A DNA stretch of 64,000 nt from Gigantopelta aegis (lineage: Eukaryota; Mollusca; Gastropoda; Neomphalida; Peltospiridae): NCBI RefSeq assembly GCF_016097555.1, contig NC_054707.1, forward strand, positions 51,201,683-51,265,682, read 5' to 3'. The position numbers and the translations under genes are program-made. Under the pieces are notes generated by a model. It did not search any database. It was not told the origin of the DNA and saw only the letters and a program-made list of their open reading frames with translations. Shown here one piece after another: positions 46,135 through 59,860 of the stretch. Numbering within the stretch: position 1 is the first letter of the stretch; every line of letters begins with the position of its first letter.

Positions 46135-48371
46135 GTAAGATATTAAACATTGTCTTAATAACTTCCGGACACAGTAAACAGCGCTATCGATTTTAGTAAC
46201 TTTTTTTTTATCTGGATGTATTAAGACAAAAAGGTAAATGATTTCTAAACTAACATGAAAGATAAAATGTCCTAAGTATAAGTATTTATAACGGACAGTT
46301 TACTCTGTTTTGGACAAATATTATTGAATTAAAATACAAAGAATATTTGTTGAAGTGATTCCCAATATGATGTAGATAATAGCCGATCAGTCAACACTTG
46401 ACACCGTTTTCCATATGTACGGTTCTTGACGGGGAAAAACGAGACGCTTTCTTAAGAAAACAACCATCGCATCGATCTTTTTATGTACTCGTTTTCCGCA
46501 TTCCGCGCCAGAAACCGTAAACATGGAAAATGGTTCTTAGTCAGTTACTCACCCCCACCTGTCAGCTACAAACATGTATTGTCGACTAGTCAAAATAATA
46601 AAAGAAATATTTAATAAACTAAACAATAAACGTTGATAATGTTCAATTATTATTCCCGATTCAAGTAAAACTCTAACACTTAGGTCTCACTACACAGTTC
46701 ACTTCCAGGTGAGAGTTCATATTTGTATGTTCCTTATATAATATCAGAACTACCAAAAAGGTGACACGTTACCATGTAGTGGCTATTTGTTTGATGCCCA
46801 TCTGTTACGGGGAGTAACAATGGCATAATATGCAGTTTTACTGAATGGTATGGTGCATCTATCTTTGAGTATATTGTTCAGAGTTCATAAGTTACACTGG
46901 TCTAGTATGGCTTTTCATGGTGTAAATGTACCTCAAATTATCAAATGTGACTTAAAACCAAGTTTGACAAAATCTGTTAATAGACCTTAAAGTCTCACTA
47001 CACAGTTCACTTCCGGGTGAGAGTTAATTCACCTAATTGTGACATATGTTGTGGTTCACATATTCACTTCTAGTAATTTGGGAAGAATCAAAACAACTTG
47101 TAGTTTTAATGGTAAGCCCTCTGGCTGGATTTTGCCCACGTTATTTTGTAATATTGTGCATCGACGTTTTGGGACATTGGTGTATAGCGGAAGAGACAGC
47201 CGGAGTGGACCGGTACTACAGCCAGATGCGGTTATATAGCAATAACAACAACAAAAAACTGAGACAAAAATGTTCTGAATTTTGGAGTGAAAATAAATGC
47301 TTATAATAATGCATGCTCACAATGGTGTATGTTTTAGTTCCAACGAGAACCCGTTGTATTGGCAATCGTCATTTGAAGTTGGGCAATTTAATATGGATGT
47401 CAATGGCAGATGACATGTGTGTAGTAAGACCTTAGACTTCTTTCTTTGTTTATGCAAGTATGAAGCGAAATAATGTTGTGTAAACTTTGTTATGACTCAG
47501 TTACGCAACAGGGCTGCCCAAAAGTGCATCTTTGGTCTAGCCGTAGAAAACTTTTATTACTAATATTTTATTACATATTTTAGTCAGGTGCGGCCCAGTA
47601 TTTCCCTAGCCATCACACTAACAATGATCCCACTTTCAAATATATTCCGCTACTTCTGTGCTTTTCTTTCTTCTTTTTTAGTTATAGATTTACATTTACA
47701 TGTACAGGTATCTGATTACTTCATCATTAGGCTGCATCTATTACTGATTGTGCGTAAAATATATTTAACCTTCACATATCAGGATTTGAAACTTCTCATT
47801 GGCGAAAGACGAAAACAGGTTTTTTTATACCATATAAGTAACATGTGACCATTAACAGCACTCATGGTGATACATTTATGCGATCCCGGAACTGGGTTTT
47901 TGTTTTTAATTTTATTTTACCAAGAGGACATGGCATGCTACGAACGATGTATTTATCTTTAAAGACTGTCGTCATTTGTTCACAAAGTCATTATACATTT
48001 AATATTAATATAATCTGAAGAAGCACCGGTCAGAAATAACCGTCTCAAGCGAGTCCACGAGTAGTACGTTATGCAGGTTTAAAAACAAATAAATTATAGT
48101 CTCTCTAAATTACACTAGAACTGAAACTGTATATCTTTAGTTCGACGTGTTTCTTAAATAACATTTACATTCCCCAGATTGTAGTATTTGTATTATGTTC
48201 CAATTCCTGGCCACTCTTTCTTATGTGCAAAATATCACAATATTCATTCATTTATTTATTCATTCATTCATTAAAATTTTCACAACTATGGATTTTCGAG
48301 TTGGAATAACAGGCTGATTTCTTGTGTAACATTATTTACGTACACGAGACAATAAACATTTGCAAACATCA
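46135..48371. other. Mostly unique sequence; one direct repeat pair
   Basis: TCTCACTACACAGTTCACTT with GGTGAGAGTT occurs at ~46684 and ~46991, about 307 bp apart. The frames at 47039-47306 and 47588-47848 have no recognised domain. No other feature was supported. Confidence 0.45.
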
Positions 48372-48763
48372 TTAAAGGGACATTCCCGAGTTTGCTGCAT
48401 TGTAAGACATTTTCGAGTAATAAAATATTTCTACGATTAAATTTACACATTAAATGTATTTTGTTGTTTAGAATATCAGTGTCTGTATATTCAATGTGTT
48501 TCTGGTCGTCTTAATATCTGTAAGAAGCCCAAATTGGATTTTGTCTTCAAATAATTTCGTACGTACGAAACAATATTTTTTAGGAAATTAAAATGAAAAT
48601 TAACCTAGTACAAATATTAGAATGATCAGACATACGTTTAATATACAGCCACTAATATTCTAAACAAGAAAATATATTTAATATGTAAGTTTAATCGTAG
48701 AAATATTTTATTAGTCGATAACATCTTAAAACATTGCAGCAAACTCAGGAATGTCCCTTTAAA
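48372..48763. mobile_element. Palindromic MITE, AAAGGGACATTCC family, copy 4
   Basis: Complete palindrome TTAAAGGGACATTCCCGAG ... CTCAGGAATGTCCCTTTAA, with AAGAAGCCCAAATTGGATTT in one arm. Confidence 0.92.
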
Positions 48764-49400
48764 CAACTCAGGTATGTTCAGTGACACTTTACGTTTTAAT
48801 AGTCGTTTTTCTTTCTTTTTTTCTTTCTTTTTTTATTTGAAGAAAAAATCTCTTACATTGAAACGGTATCAGCAGACCGTTTTCAATTGTTGTCGATAAC
48901 AGCTGGCACAGATGTTTCTGGTCTCAACCAAGTGTTCTTATTTTAAAATTAAGATCCCCTCTCGTTCTCAGTTATGTATACATTGCTAAAGTATCAGAAA
49001 TAGCTGAAGACCGTATTACTCGACCCCAACACAACGGCCACCACACAAAATCTGAGCTTTACGCCGCCTAACTACAAACTCATTATTAAGCATGTACACG
49101 TACGATTTTAACTTCAAAATGTTTTGACAGCTTTGGACAGGACAGGACATAGGGTTTAACGTGCACGTTCAGAACAAGCTGTTGTAGTGCACGCCTGTCA
49201 TGGGCGAATGTGTTGGCTCCCAACAGGAATGACAGCTTTTATCAAACAGTCAAAGACATATATTCATGATTAATAGTTATATGGTATAAAATCAGGGACA
49301 CAATCAAATATTACATTTTTACAGACTATACATAAACGTCAAAAACATGGCAATAATAAGTCATATCCCACAAGACAGAATTAAAGGTCTATTTTGACAA
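48764..49400. other. Intergenic, nothing recognised
   Basis: A CTTT-rich patch near 48808-48835; otherwise nothing recognised. Confidence 0.4.
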
Positions 49401-49725
49401 CTTTGTTCACTTTCTCCATAGGTGTATTTGCAAGCCAAGGTACCATTCCGTATAGTATAATGTTGAATGCCATAATACTAAGAAATGATTTCTTCTGTGC
49501 CAAATGATATGGCGTTCTTTACAATCGGTATAAATGAACATGCCCTGGAATTACTGAGAAGCTGTGATATGTAAATACCAAATGGTAGAAGAGAAGAAAT
49601 ATTGCATCCCATAAGGGGACAATTGAATGTTGCAAAGTTGAAGTCATCTTTCTGTCATATAGCTACGTTTGGAGCCTATTGTCGTTTTGAATCATTATGC
49701 ATAGATCGAAGTTTGACAATGAGTT
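49401..49725 (-). pseudogene. Retroelement reverse-transcriptase C-terminal fragment
   Basis: On the minus strand, pieces in shifting frames read LYDRK-DDFNF, CNISSLLPFGIYISQ and RACSFIPIV. This matches the other fragment at 57560-57791 and resembles the YDKRDDF...YGVYISQL..RAC segment I recall from reverse-transcriptase-related retroelement proteins in marine invertebrates. At least two frameshifts. The family was not identified. Confidence 0.55.
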
Positions 49726-49728
49726 TAA

Positions 49729-49919
49729 ACTGTCGTAACTAGGATTTTTTTGTCTGGGGGTGGGGTGGGGTGGGGGGCAACTGAGTAGTTAATAGTCTAA
49801 AACTCCTTAAACAGTTAAGAAGAGAATTTTCTTTAAGTTTCTATAATGCTTTCCGGATTTGTTTTGGGGCAACTGCCCCCCTTGCCCCCCCCCCCCCCCC
49901 CCGCTAGCTACGGCCCTGG
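49729..49919. mobile_element. MITE, CAGGGCCGTAGCT family, copy 3
   Basis: The right end CTAGCTACGGCCCTG is intact and the left end is diverged (CTGTCGTAACTAGG). The core is shared with 7400-7520. Contains G-rich and poly-C runs. Confidence 0.75.
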
Positions 49920-51241
49920 TTTATACATTTTGTAGTTTCATTTATTTCATTTTGTGGGTAAATCAGTGGAAGGAACACAATCTGACTGGCAGTAATATGT
50001 GAAACTATCTATTTGTACAAATACTATTGTCTATTAGTGTACATTTGTCGTGCAATATATACTAGAAGTAACAACTGGTATATAGTTCGATAAAAGTAAA
50101 TGCAACCTGTAATGTCTGTGGAAATGAAGGTCGGTAAGAAACAAAACATTCCAATAATATCTTAAATGTCATATGGCAACGCGTTTTCTTGTAGGTAGAT
50201 TAAACACAAGGTGCCACACCTTTTTCTCCATGGACACGAACATGTTCCCAGCAGCATCTTTGTTAAGTTTCAACATCTCAGTGTTGTGTGTGGGAAACAC
50301 GAATATAACTAAGATTTTGCGAGATTAATTTATTCACTATTAGTAACTAGCCACATGAATTTCAAGGAAGCCTAATATGCACGGAATGACCGATCGCGTT
50401 TCTTTGGCCTTGATAGATAGTGAAACCGTCAGATGGATCAGCTACTTGTTTACATTTGCTAAGTTTTTTTGCCAGTGGCGTAGTGTATATAACAAAATGT
50501 TTATGCATATATTCCTCCTATGCCGTTGTATAACGGCCCGAGTGTAAATAAAGTATTGTCTTGTCTTGTCGGTGGTGGTGGTGGTTGGGGGGGGGGGGGG
50601 GGGGGGGGGCATGCCCCAAGTTAAACCTTTAATTTTTTTTAAAACAACAACTATATTTTATAAAATCATCTCAAAACACCTGTTATTAAAAGATAGTGTG
50701 GGTGGGAACCCCAATATAAAAGTTGCCCCCCTCCAATATAAACTCCTTTAAAGTCCTTTTTGTGGCTGTGCAAGAAGGGTGTGTTGTCCAGTGTGTGTGT
50801 GTGTGTGGGGTGGGGTGGGGTGGGGTGGGGGTGGTGGTCTCTTCGGGATTGGCTACCTTCCTATAGACGAGGCGCTAGATAGAGAATCATAGAACCAACC
50901 ACTGTCTTGCCACTATTTTGTCTTGATTGCAGATAACGGTTTTCTCGTTCAGATTTATATAAGCAATCTATTTTAATCAGAGTGCCACAACGGAACGTTT
51001 TTCTTTTATTATTAAAAACCCAACCCCAAAACAAAACATTACTGATTTAACAAGGTTTTATTTGTTATCTTAAACGTTTTTCATTGAATATTTCCATTAG
51101 TTTGTAACATTCTCACCTAATATAACCGACTCGTCTGGTACTGACCCCCGAGTCATTCCCACTGTTTATATATTTTATGTCATTTTGTAACTTATACATT
51201 AAACCGTTATACTTATACATTGTAACTTATACATTAAACAT
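49920..51241. other. Intergenic with G-rich tracts
   Basis: Poly-G at 50585-50609 and GGGGT repeats at 50806-50832. No gene was supported. CAACTGTTTACATTAAAC-type short repeats near 51180-51240 are minor. Confidence 0.45.
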
Positions 51242-51634
51242 TAGACCCTAGTTTTTAAATACTAAGGTATATTTTTCACCTAGACCCTGGTTTCAACCCG
51301 TAAAAATGGACACTAATTTTGGTCAATTTACAAACCTGTAACGAATTTGGATATAGCAGAGTGAAATAAGAGTCTGTGACATTGACATACCGTTAAAAAT
51401 AGACTAAAACGCGACTCTATAACTGTTATTTCTTAGACGCACGTGCGTTTTTTAAAATATAAAAAATGCATTTTGTGGTATTAGAAACACCAGGATGACC
51501 AGACACACTTCGGTTGTACGGAAATGGATAATCTAAACAATAAAATATAAGTAATGTTTGATCTCAGTGATCATAAACAGCTATAATAGTGAAAAATATG
51601 CCTTAATGTTTAAAAATTAGGGTCTGTCCCTTTA
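51242..51634. mobile_element. MITE with AAAGGGACAGACC ends, copy 2
   Basis: Inverted relative to 3739-4116. The left ~45 bp repeat the terminal sequence (TTAGACCCTAGTTTTTAAAT, then CTAGACCCTGGTTTCAACCC). The right end is AATTAGGGTCTGTCCCTTT. Confidence 0.75.
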
Positions 51635-52689
51635 AATCCGGCGTTCAACGTGCAGGTGTGACACCAAGAACGAACTCCATCCCTGCCGATAAAGACGTTG
51701 GTATCTAATTAATGATTTTCTGCCAGTAACGCTGCTGTTATCAGAAGGTGTGTTTGACCGTATCAGATCATCTTTCAACATCAAAGTACAAGCACAGAGT
51801 TGCTTTGTTTGGATGTATACAGCCACTAACGCGGACTGGGCTTAGTAGATTAAGAGTTAATAGCATCCATCAGCTGAAACTCAGGAATGAAATACTGATT
51901 GGAAACCTTGTTGCCTAAAACATGATAGTATGCTACGAAATATATGAACCGTTGTAATTATGAAACAAATATTATTTGATATAAATGGAATATTGTTTAA
52001 AATGTATGTGTGAACGCAATTTTTTCATAAACACTTCGGTATGTGATTTAGTTAAACTGGTATAACTAAAGCAGTTTAAATGTAAGTGTGAATGCAGACT
52101 GGTTTAGGTAAACTAGTACAAGGCGGAAGTGACCGTAACGTCACAGTCAGAATAAGCAGTAAGTGCGTTAGCAACGGTCTAACAGACGCATAGTCCATTG
52201 TTGTTTTGATGTCTTGCCCAAGTTTGGATAACTACACTTCCATCTTATGCCGGTATAGCTCGTCATTTCCAACCAAAAGTGTTTTAACTAAACCAATCTA
52301 GTTAAAAGCATACTGTCACGGATTTAAGGATCTTATTTCTCTAAAAATGGATAATAAATAAAAATTACATTAAATGTTGGAAACCAAATCTAGCTTATCG
52401 CATCACCTCATGAAATCCATGTCATCCCTCTCCGCAATTTTAGTTTTTGAATTATGGACCATTGCCATAATTCAATTATTTTTACAAAATGACATTAATA
52501 AATGGAGCATGGTGGTTATGAAGATGGTTGAATAAAATACATTAAGGGACAAATCAAATTATTTTAACCCAGTTTAAGCTTTGTAAATATGAACACAGCT
52601 TATCTACTGTCTTTAACCGTGGATAATACATGTAGAAACAAATGGAACAGTTTTTGATCACGGGACAAAAACACAGAACAAAAGTGAAA
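51635..52689. other. Intergenic, nothing firm
   Basis: Possible degenerate palindrome around 52025-52310 (TTAAACTGGTATAACTAAAG against CTAAACCAATCTAGTTAAAA), not strong enough to call. No gene. Confidence 0.35.
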
Positions 52690-52773
52690 TATATCCCTGC
52701 ACAGTGCAGAGTCGAAAGGGTATTTAGAAACAATAGTGGTTGATTCCATGAATCTCTATCCAGTGCCTCGTCT
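52690..52773 (+). repeat. Dispersed repeat R2, copy 2, left half
   Basis: GCACAGTGCAGAGTCGAAAG through CAGTGCCTCGTCT matches 2393-2445. Continues at 57104 after the inserted element. Confidence 0.75.
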
Positions 52774-53643
52774 GTTGAGGCCCATTTTGTAATAAACGAC
52801 CCATTTTGTAATATGTACCCATTTTGTAATAAAAAACGACCCATTCTGTAATAAACGTAGGTACCCATTTTGTAATAAAATCGGACCCATTTTGTAATAA
52901 TAAATAGGTGCCCATTTTGTAATAAAAAAAATGCCCATTCTGTAGTAAAGGCTTAAAACGTCAGATTACAACATAGGTGTAGGCCTTTGTTTAATATATA
53001 CAAAGTGAAATAATATTAAACTTTGTGTTTAGATTTATTTCGATGGTCGATGGTTCGCCTGGGATACGAAATTTCTAACGCTAACCCTATAAATATACAT
53101 TGTTTTCTTGTTCCAACCAGTGCTATTCGGTTGGGGTATGAAGAACCAAGTATGTTCTACAGCTGTGTATCAAAAATAGTAGCTTGTGTGGGTAGTCTGT
53201 ATCATAATTATCGGAACAGCAACAGCTGATTAAAATACTTTGTGATGTTAAAGAAGCATACATTAAAGATTTAATTAATATTGATAAGTGTATTAGTTTG
53301 GCATAAAAATTATAAGTTAAGGCACTCTCTTGTCTAAAAGCATACTAGTTGTCACTTTTCTTTTATACTGTTTGTGAATGTAATACTTTTATGCATGTAG
53401 GTAACATTTAGTTTATATATTTCATTGTATTATTACCTAACATGAAAACCAAAAGCGTGTAATTGATGAATATAATAATTGATTCTCTTGTGCGTTTATA
53501 CATACTGTGTATATATGCTGTGCTAATAAGCTTACTAATATGGAGAATAGTGGTACTTTCGGTGATCATATCACCCTGCAGCGAGCTGCGCAATTGTTCT
53601 TTGTGAACATTTTAATATTTTCTAGTCTGGACCTCATGCATCT

Positions 53644-54270
53644 CCCTCAACTTATTTTAATCCAGCATTGCCAACACTCGTTCTTGGTCATATTGCTGAA
53701 GGTCACGGGGAACATTACGTCAGTTTAAGTAATTCAGCCGAAATAGTTCATGGCACTATACATCGTTTACAGTCTGACGATGATTCTATATGAGATGATG
53801 ATCACGAGTATCCTTCTCTTGTAACACATTCCACACCAGTAACTGACGGTGATACGGAATGTCTAATTAGCAACACCGGTATAATTAATGCATCTAACAA
53901 AGGGGAGTGCGGTGACGGACAGGCTTTACCAAACGAGATTTTTAAGGAAATCATTAGATGGTGTATGTATGATGACTGTCACATGCTCGGAACGTTTAAT
54001 AGGGTATCCACAGGACTTAGAAAACTGACAGAATCTTTCTTACCAGAAATACATATTGACGATTTCTTAGCTGAACGACTGCGTTTATGTGGCGCACTTG
54101 AAAAAGTTATAAGTGTTCAGAAATTAATTAGAATTTCGGGTAAAAACAGTGGTATTGGCCTGAGAATACGACAGTTATTCTCACAACACCGCAGATGGTA
54201 CAGTGCCTGGTTGGTTGTTTCCGCGTTATATTTTGGGAAATTTATCATAAACGATATATTTTGGAAATGA
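53644..54270 (+). pseudogene. Unrecognised decayed ORF carried by the 4.33-kb element
   Basis: One frame runs 53644-54270 with a single TGA stop near 53790. Before the stop it reads NPALPTLVLGHIAEGHG and EIVHGTIHRLQSDDDS; after it, ALPNEIFKEIIRWC, MLGTFNRVSTGLRKL, LPEIHIDDF, RRWYSAWLVVSALYFG and a terminal FIINDIFWK. The LPNEIFKEI...FNRVSTGLRKL stretch is loosely F-box-like (LPxEI then hydrophobic/basic helices), but the match is weak. It is the only long coding-like frame in the element. Upstream frames at 53507-53728 may be an earlier part after a frameshift. I do not recognise the family. Confidence 0.5.
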
Positions 54271-54442
54271 TCGAATTTCTTACATTTTTAAATTCATATT
54301 ATTCATCATATGGTGGTTACGATCACTAATCATTATTCTATCTCGGCAGTCCTCTAACGACATCCTGCTTCTGCATAATAATAATGTTAGAATAAGTTGT
54401 ATTAGGAAAAGAAAATTATAAATTTTACGCAACCAAACGGAC

Positions 54443-54473
<31 letters not shown>

Positions 54474-54518
54474 GTCTCTGTTTCTGTCTCTGTCTCTGTC
54501 TCTCGCTGTCTCTGTCTC

Positions 54519-54602
<84 letters not shown>

Positions 54603-54640
54603 TCCCCCTCCCTCCCTCCTCCTCTCTCTCTCTCTGTGTT
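54443..54640. repeat. (CT)n / (TCTG)n microsatellite
   Basis: CT and TCTG repeats of about 195 bp. Frames on either strand are low complexity. Confidence 0.97.
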
Positions 54641-54659
54641 TGTGTGTCTGTTGTTTTGT

Positions 54660-55430
<771 letters not shown>

Positions 55431-55938
55431 TTTTTTCCAGTTCTTTTCAAAACATACGTTTATTTTTCAGTGAATTCATACATATATAATAATATTTTGT
55501 GTTGACTTCAGGAGGAAGTACCTGTACATGCTTATAATTTATGTAAGAAATAAACCGGTTTTGATACACAATGTTCCTTATCGAAATATTATTAGCACAT
55601 TTATGAATTAACTTAAATAGTTCCTATTGTCATGCATAAGGGATAGTTCATGTTCAGTTGCTACGATTTAACATTTCCTGACACTTCTAGTGTCTCACAT
55701 GGTATATTTTTAATCTATGGGATCGTTCAGTTAGTTGTGTAGCAATTTATTCAAATACATCAAATCTTATTCAAAATTCTGTAATATTATTACAGTGTAT
55801 ATATTTAAAATGTTCATATTTATGGGATTATTAGCAAATGTACATAGAAGTTTAGAAAGAAATATATATATATATACCTAATATTGCCGGTAACCATAAC
55901 AAAAGAAGAATAAGAATAAGAAAGGCAAGTGTGGGTAG

Positions 55939-55989
<51 letters not shown>

Positions 55990-56399
55990 TTCAAGACCGC
56001 ATATGAGCACATAGTCAGGCGGCAAACTAAAGTACAGTGTAAGCGGTAAATCGGTTAATGGACAGTACCTGTACACAATAATTGTAGATTAACTTCCACA
56101 ACCATCGGCTGAATGATCACATGTGTTTCATGTGTATTGTTCACTTTCTCGTGGTGGGTGGGGGATGGGGTAGGGCGGCTGGGGTGTGTGCGGAGGGAGT
56201 GTCAGTGGGAAGTCACTTTTGACGGATACTAGTTTGAGTGTATTTCAGCTTAAGTAGTTGTTGATTAAACCCACTGTTTTCATTCAGCTGCTACGGCTTT
56301 TACAACACATTCATGTAGGTTACTTTCTCTTACACATATCTACACTTAGATTATAATGTAACAGTCGTGGCGTAATATGGGGGGGGGGGGGGGGGGGGA
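55431..56399. other. Interior of the 4.33-kb element, nothing recognised
   Basis: AT-rich, with a G-rich stretch near 56150-56200 and a poly-G run at 56380-56397. No gene was supported. Confidence 0.45.
55937..55987. repeat. (AT)n microsatellite
   Basis: Pure TA run of about 50 bp. Confidence 0.97.
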
Positions 56400-56740
56400 G
56401 AAGGAACTGGTTGGAACGGCAAAAAGCCCAATTGATGTGTTCACCGAGGAGGTTCTATCCTGTTACCCAAGTCCCCCAGGCGAACGTTCAACCGATTAAG
56501 CTAGATCCCGCCCCGATCATGATAGATAATACCACACGATGGGTTACGAAAAACAGCAAGGATATTTTATATGCACTTTTCCATAGTCAGGATAGTACAT
56601 ACCAGGGCTTTTAGTATACCAGTTTTAGGGTACTGGTTGGAACAGACAAAAACCCCAATTTGTGTGTCCACAGAAGTTCGATCCTGCGACACAAGCACCT
56701 CAAGCGAGCGGTCTGGAGTAATGGATGAACGGAAAAACTG
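56400..56740 (-). mobile_element. Two adjoining SINE fragments
   Basis: 56400-56515 is a head B fragment (minus-strand GGGCGGGATCTAGCTTAATC). 56550-56740 is a second head/body with ATATAAAATATCCTTGCTG and CTCAAGCGAGCGGTCTGG. Tails missing. Confidence 0.75.
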
Positions 56741-57103
56741 AATAGGTTCACTTACAGAATAAAACTTAAGACATATTCGTACCCCTGACGAACTCCCAAC
56801 CACTGAAAAAAAATCTAAACACAAAGTTTAAAATTATTTCAATTTGTATATATTTAACATCTATGTCGTATTCTGACGTTTTAAGCCTTTATTACAGAAT
56901 GGGCATTTTTTTTATTACAAAATGGGTACCTATTTTTTATTACAAAATGGGTCCGATTTTATTACAAAATGGGTACGTACGTTTATTACAGAATGGGTCG
57001 TTTTTTATTACAAAATGGGCACTTATTACAAAATGGGTCGTTTTTTATTACAAAATGGGTACATATTACAAAATTGGTCGTTTATTACAAAATGGGCCTC
57101 AAC

Positions 57104-57420
57104 ACTCGTCTATAGAAAGACAGCCACTGCCGGAGAGATCCGTTACTGGACACTACTTCCGTTTGACTGCCAACCATGACTAGTTAACTAAATTAAAACT
57201 AGAACATGACAGAACTCATTACAATAAATACAGCAGTGATAATATGCACTTATGAATCACGTTCAAAACAGTGATGATATCTGGTGTTCGCGAAATATGA
57301 GCATATCCTGCCTCACCGGTGACACCCGTCATAAATACTGCCACCACAGCTGTAAAGTCCGCCACTTCATCTAAAACGATGCAAAAATAAATGTGCAAGA
57401 GTTTCAAAAAAGAAATGAAA
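57104..57420 (+). repeat. Dispersed repeat R2, copy 2, right half
   Basis: CTCGTCTATAGAAAGACAGCC through ATATGAGCATATCCTGCC to GTGCAAGAGTTT matches 2435-2880 minus its MITE. Confidence 0.75.
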
Positions 57421-57517
57421 AGATATGCACAAGTTCAAAATATGGAATAGCATCAGCCATCATTTTGGTCAGTGATGCATCGTATTTAGTAAATATAGCC
57501 TCCAAATTTCTATTATA

Positions 57518-57556
57518 GATGGCCGATGGCCTAACCCCGACGCCACCGAGACCGGT
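57518..57556 (-). mobile_element. SINE head A fragment
   Basis: Minus strand CCGGTCTCGGTGGCGTCGGG then GGTTAGGCCATCGG. No body. Confidence 0.7.
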
Positions 57557-57559
57557 TTT

Positions 57560-57791
57560 GTGATATGTAGACGCCAAAAGCTGAAGCAGAAGATATATCT
57601 TTCTGCATAAAGGAAAAAATTACTATTGGAAAGTTGAAGTCATCCCTTTTGTCATACAGATTAGTTAGGAGACTAGTGCCGCTTTGAATGTCAGTGCATA
57701 TATCGAAGTATGTAACTGATTTAATACCAAACATGTCCAGGGTGCCGCTAGAATTAGGATGGAAATTGTGGTGTGGAAGTAAGATAGTCAA
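57560..57791 (-). pseudogene. Retroelement reverse-transcriptase C-terminal fragment
   Basis: The minus-strand frame reads LDMFGIKSVTYFDICTDIQ, then LYDKRDDFNFPIVIFSF and SASAFGVYISQNRS, and is cut by the SINE head. Same family as 49401-49725 and better preserved. It resembles the C-terminal part of reverse-transcriptase-related retroelement proteins, but the family was not identified. Confidence 0.65.
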
Positions 57792-57879
57792 AGTTGGCGA
57801 CTGTTATCTTGAAAAATAATTGCTTGACCCGTTTTATTTAAGGCCAGTGTTTTAATCAGTTGCTACTATATTTATAATT

Positions 57880-58080
57880 CAAAGACTACTGGCTGAATTT
57901 GCTGCATCCACACAGGCTACTCGTTTTGATATGCAGCAAGTCCTTGTCACTAGTAAACGTACATACTTTGTTTTTAATATATCAGTCGTGGAGCACTGGC
58001 TGGAAAGAGGAAATTTACTTCATCTACTTGGGGGACCCAATTGAGACTCTTCGCAGCCAAGGTGGACCCTCTATTACCGA
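57880..58080 (-). mobile_element. Degraded SINE
   Basis: TCAGTCGTGGAGCACTGGCT, GGAAAGAGGAAAT and GGGGGACCCAATTGAGAC correspond to the SINE body and B-type head, heavily mutated. Confidence 0.6.
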
Positions 58081-58084
58081 ATGT

Positions 58085-58396
58085 TTAAAATGATTTAAAT
58101 TTGTAAATATATATTTAATACCTTTAGGCTTTGACATATTCCAACGTCTTAAAGCATTTATTACAGAATGGGTATTTTTTTAATTACAAAATGAGCACCT
58201 ATTTTTTAAATTACAAAATGGGTCGTTTTTTATTATAGAATGGACACCTATGTTTATTACAGAATGGGTCGTTTTTTATTATAAAATGGGTACTTATTAC
58301 AAAATGGGTAGTTTTTTTTAATTACAACATGGGTCGTTTTTATTACAAAATGGGTACATATTACAAAATGGGTCGTTTATTACAAAATGGGACGAG
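58085..58396 (+). mobile_element. Solo terminus of the motif-array element
   Basis: Same terminal array as 56840-57103: GTAAATATATATTTAATACC, CAACGTCTTAAAGCATTTAT, then eight to ten TTATTACAAAATGGG units. No opposite terminus lies nearby. Confidence 0.8.
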
Positions 58397-59624
58397 CTAG
58401 CTGCAAAAACAAGGTATTGTGGGTCAGGTTAGGATACCGTGTAGATCAAATTATTTCTATCTGGAAGAAATGGCGTTTTCTGGCGTCTAGACCACACATC
58501 TATGCCACAAAACATAAGCCACGTATTGCTTGAAGGTTTTGTTGAAAATACACGGTAAAACACTGTTGTATGCAAGCTTCGATGCAGGTCGATGCCAAGG
58601 GAGTCTACAGAGATTTCTGTTTTCCCGTGGTTGAATCAGTGCAATAAAAACAGAGGAGACGTAATTCCTTAATTTCTTCAAAATTAGGAAATTATTTTAA
58701 CCGATTATTCCATAGGGTTCATGTGTGTTTATTCTTTTCATTTGAACTGCGTGTATTTTTTAATATTGCTTCCTACGGCTGTCTGTGGAATTCATTACTG
58801 AAGGCATCTGCTTCATTAAACAAAAAATAAGAATTTTCCGCAACTTAATTCTTTGTCAAAGCAAATACAAATTTAGTTAAAGAAACATTGCAGATGGTCA
58901 GTTTTGAGGGCAGTGGTGTTTCGCAGGCCACCACTTTCATAATACCAGTTATCAGTGGAAATAATTACTCCATAGTGTATTTAGGGCTATTCCTGACGAC
59001 AGTTACATTACAAATGTACCTTTTATCCGAAGATTAAGCAAATCAAGAGAGTTTATCAGATCTTAGATAACTGTAATGTGACATCAGGCTTGACGTCGTT
59101 ATGATTTTTTTATGAAGCAAATAAAATAAACATCGACCGAATTCTCATTTGATACTGTCATATTAGCTCTTTAGTATCACATTATCGACATCATCTCAAT
59201 GCCGTTATTGTTTTATTACATCATTTAAAGACTAGACAGCGCAAAACAGTTTTTCGACCATTACAGCTTTAACTGATAACATACAGATTATCTATACTTT
59301 GTCGCTTAAATGATCAATTGTGGGGAATTCTATATCGTTCTGTTGTTTGTAGTGTTTCAAAATCAATGTTGTGCTCAGCAGTTAAGGTACGCACCTCAAA
59401 AAAGAGAGAGCGGTTTTAAGAATTACATCCTCCCACAGATATAGTTTAGAAATAAATATGCCTGATGCTTCATGAACAAAACTCTGCCAATTTATCCAAA
59501 ATGCGGAACATTCGTTTATCAAAGATTATTTTGCTGTGTTCATCTACCTAAGTAATTATAAATTGTTTTTTAATATATTTTATTTATATACTGATGGAAC
59601 GAAATTTAATTCACTACAGTTCAA
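58397..59624. other. Intergenic, nothing recognised
   Basis: AT-rich, no repeat family or domain recognised. The frame at 58487-58681 (minus) is not credible as a gene. Confidence 0.45.
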
Positions 59625-59860
59625 GTTTGTTTTGTTTAACGACACCACTAGAGCACATTGATTTATTAATCATCGGCTATTGGATGTCAAACATTTGGTA
59701 ATTCTGACTCATTAGAGGAAACCTGCAACATTTTCATTTTTTAATGCAGCAAGGAAACTTTTACATGCAATTTCCCACAGATAGGAAAGCACATACCACG
59801 ACCTTTTACCAGCTATGGTGCACTGGTTGGAACGAGAAAAAAAAACAATCAGTTGAATGA
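59625..59860 (-). mobile_element. SINE, tail B, head degraded
   Basis: TTGTTTAACGACACCACTAG, TCATCGGCTATTGGATGTC and ACATTTGGTAATTCTGAC (tail), then CAGCAAGGAAACTTTTACAT (body). The head is lost after CTGGTTGGAACGAG. Confidence 0.87.
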
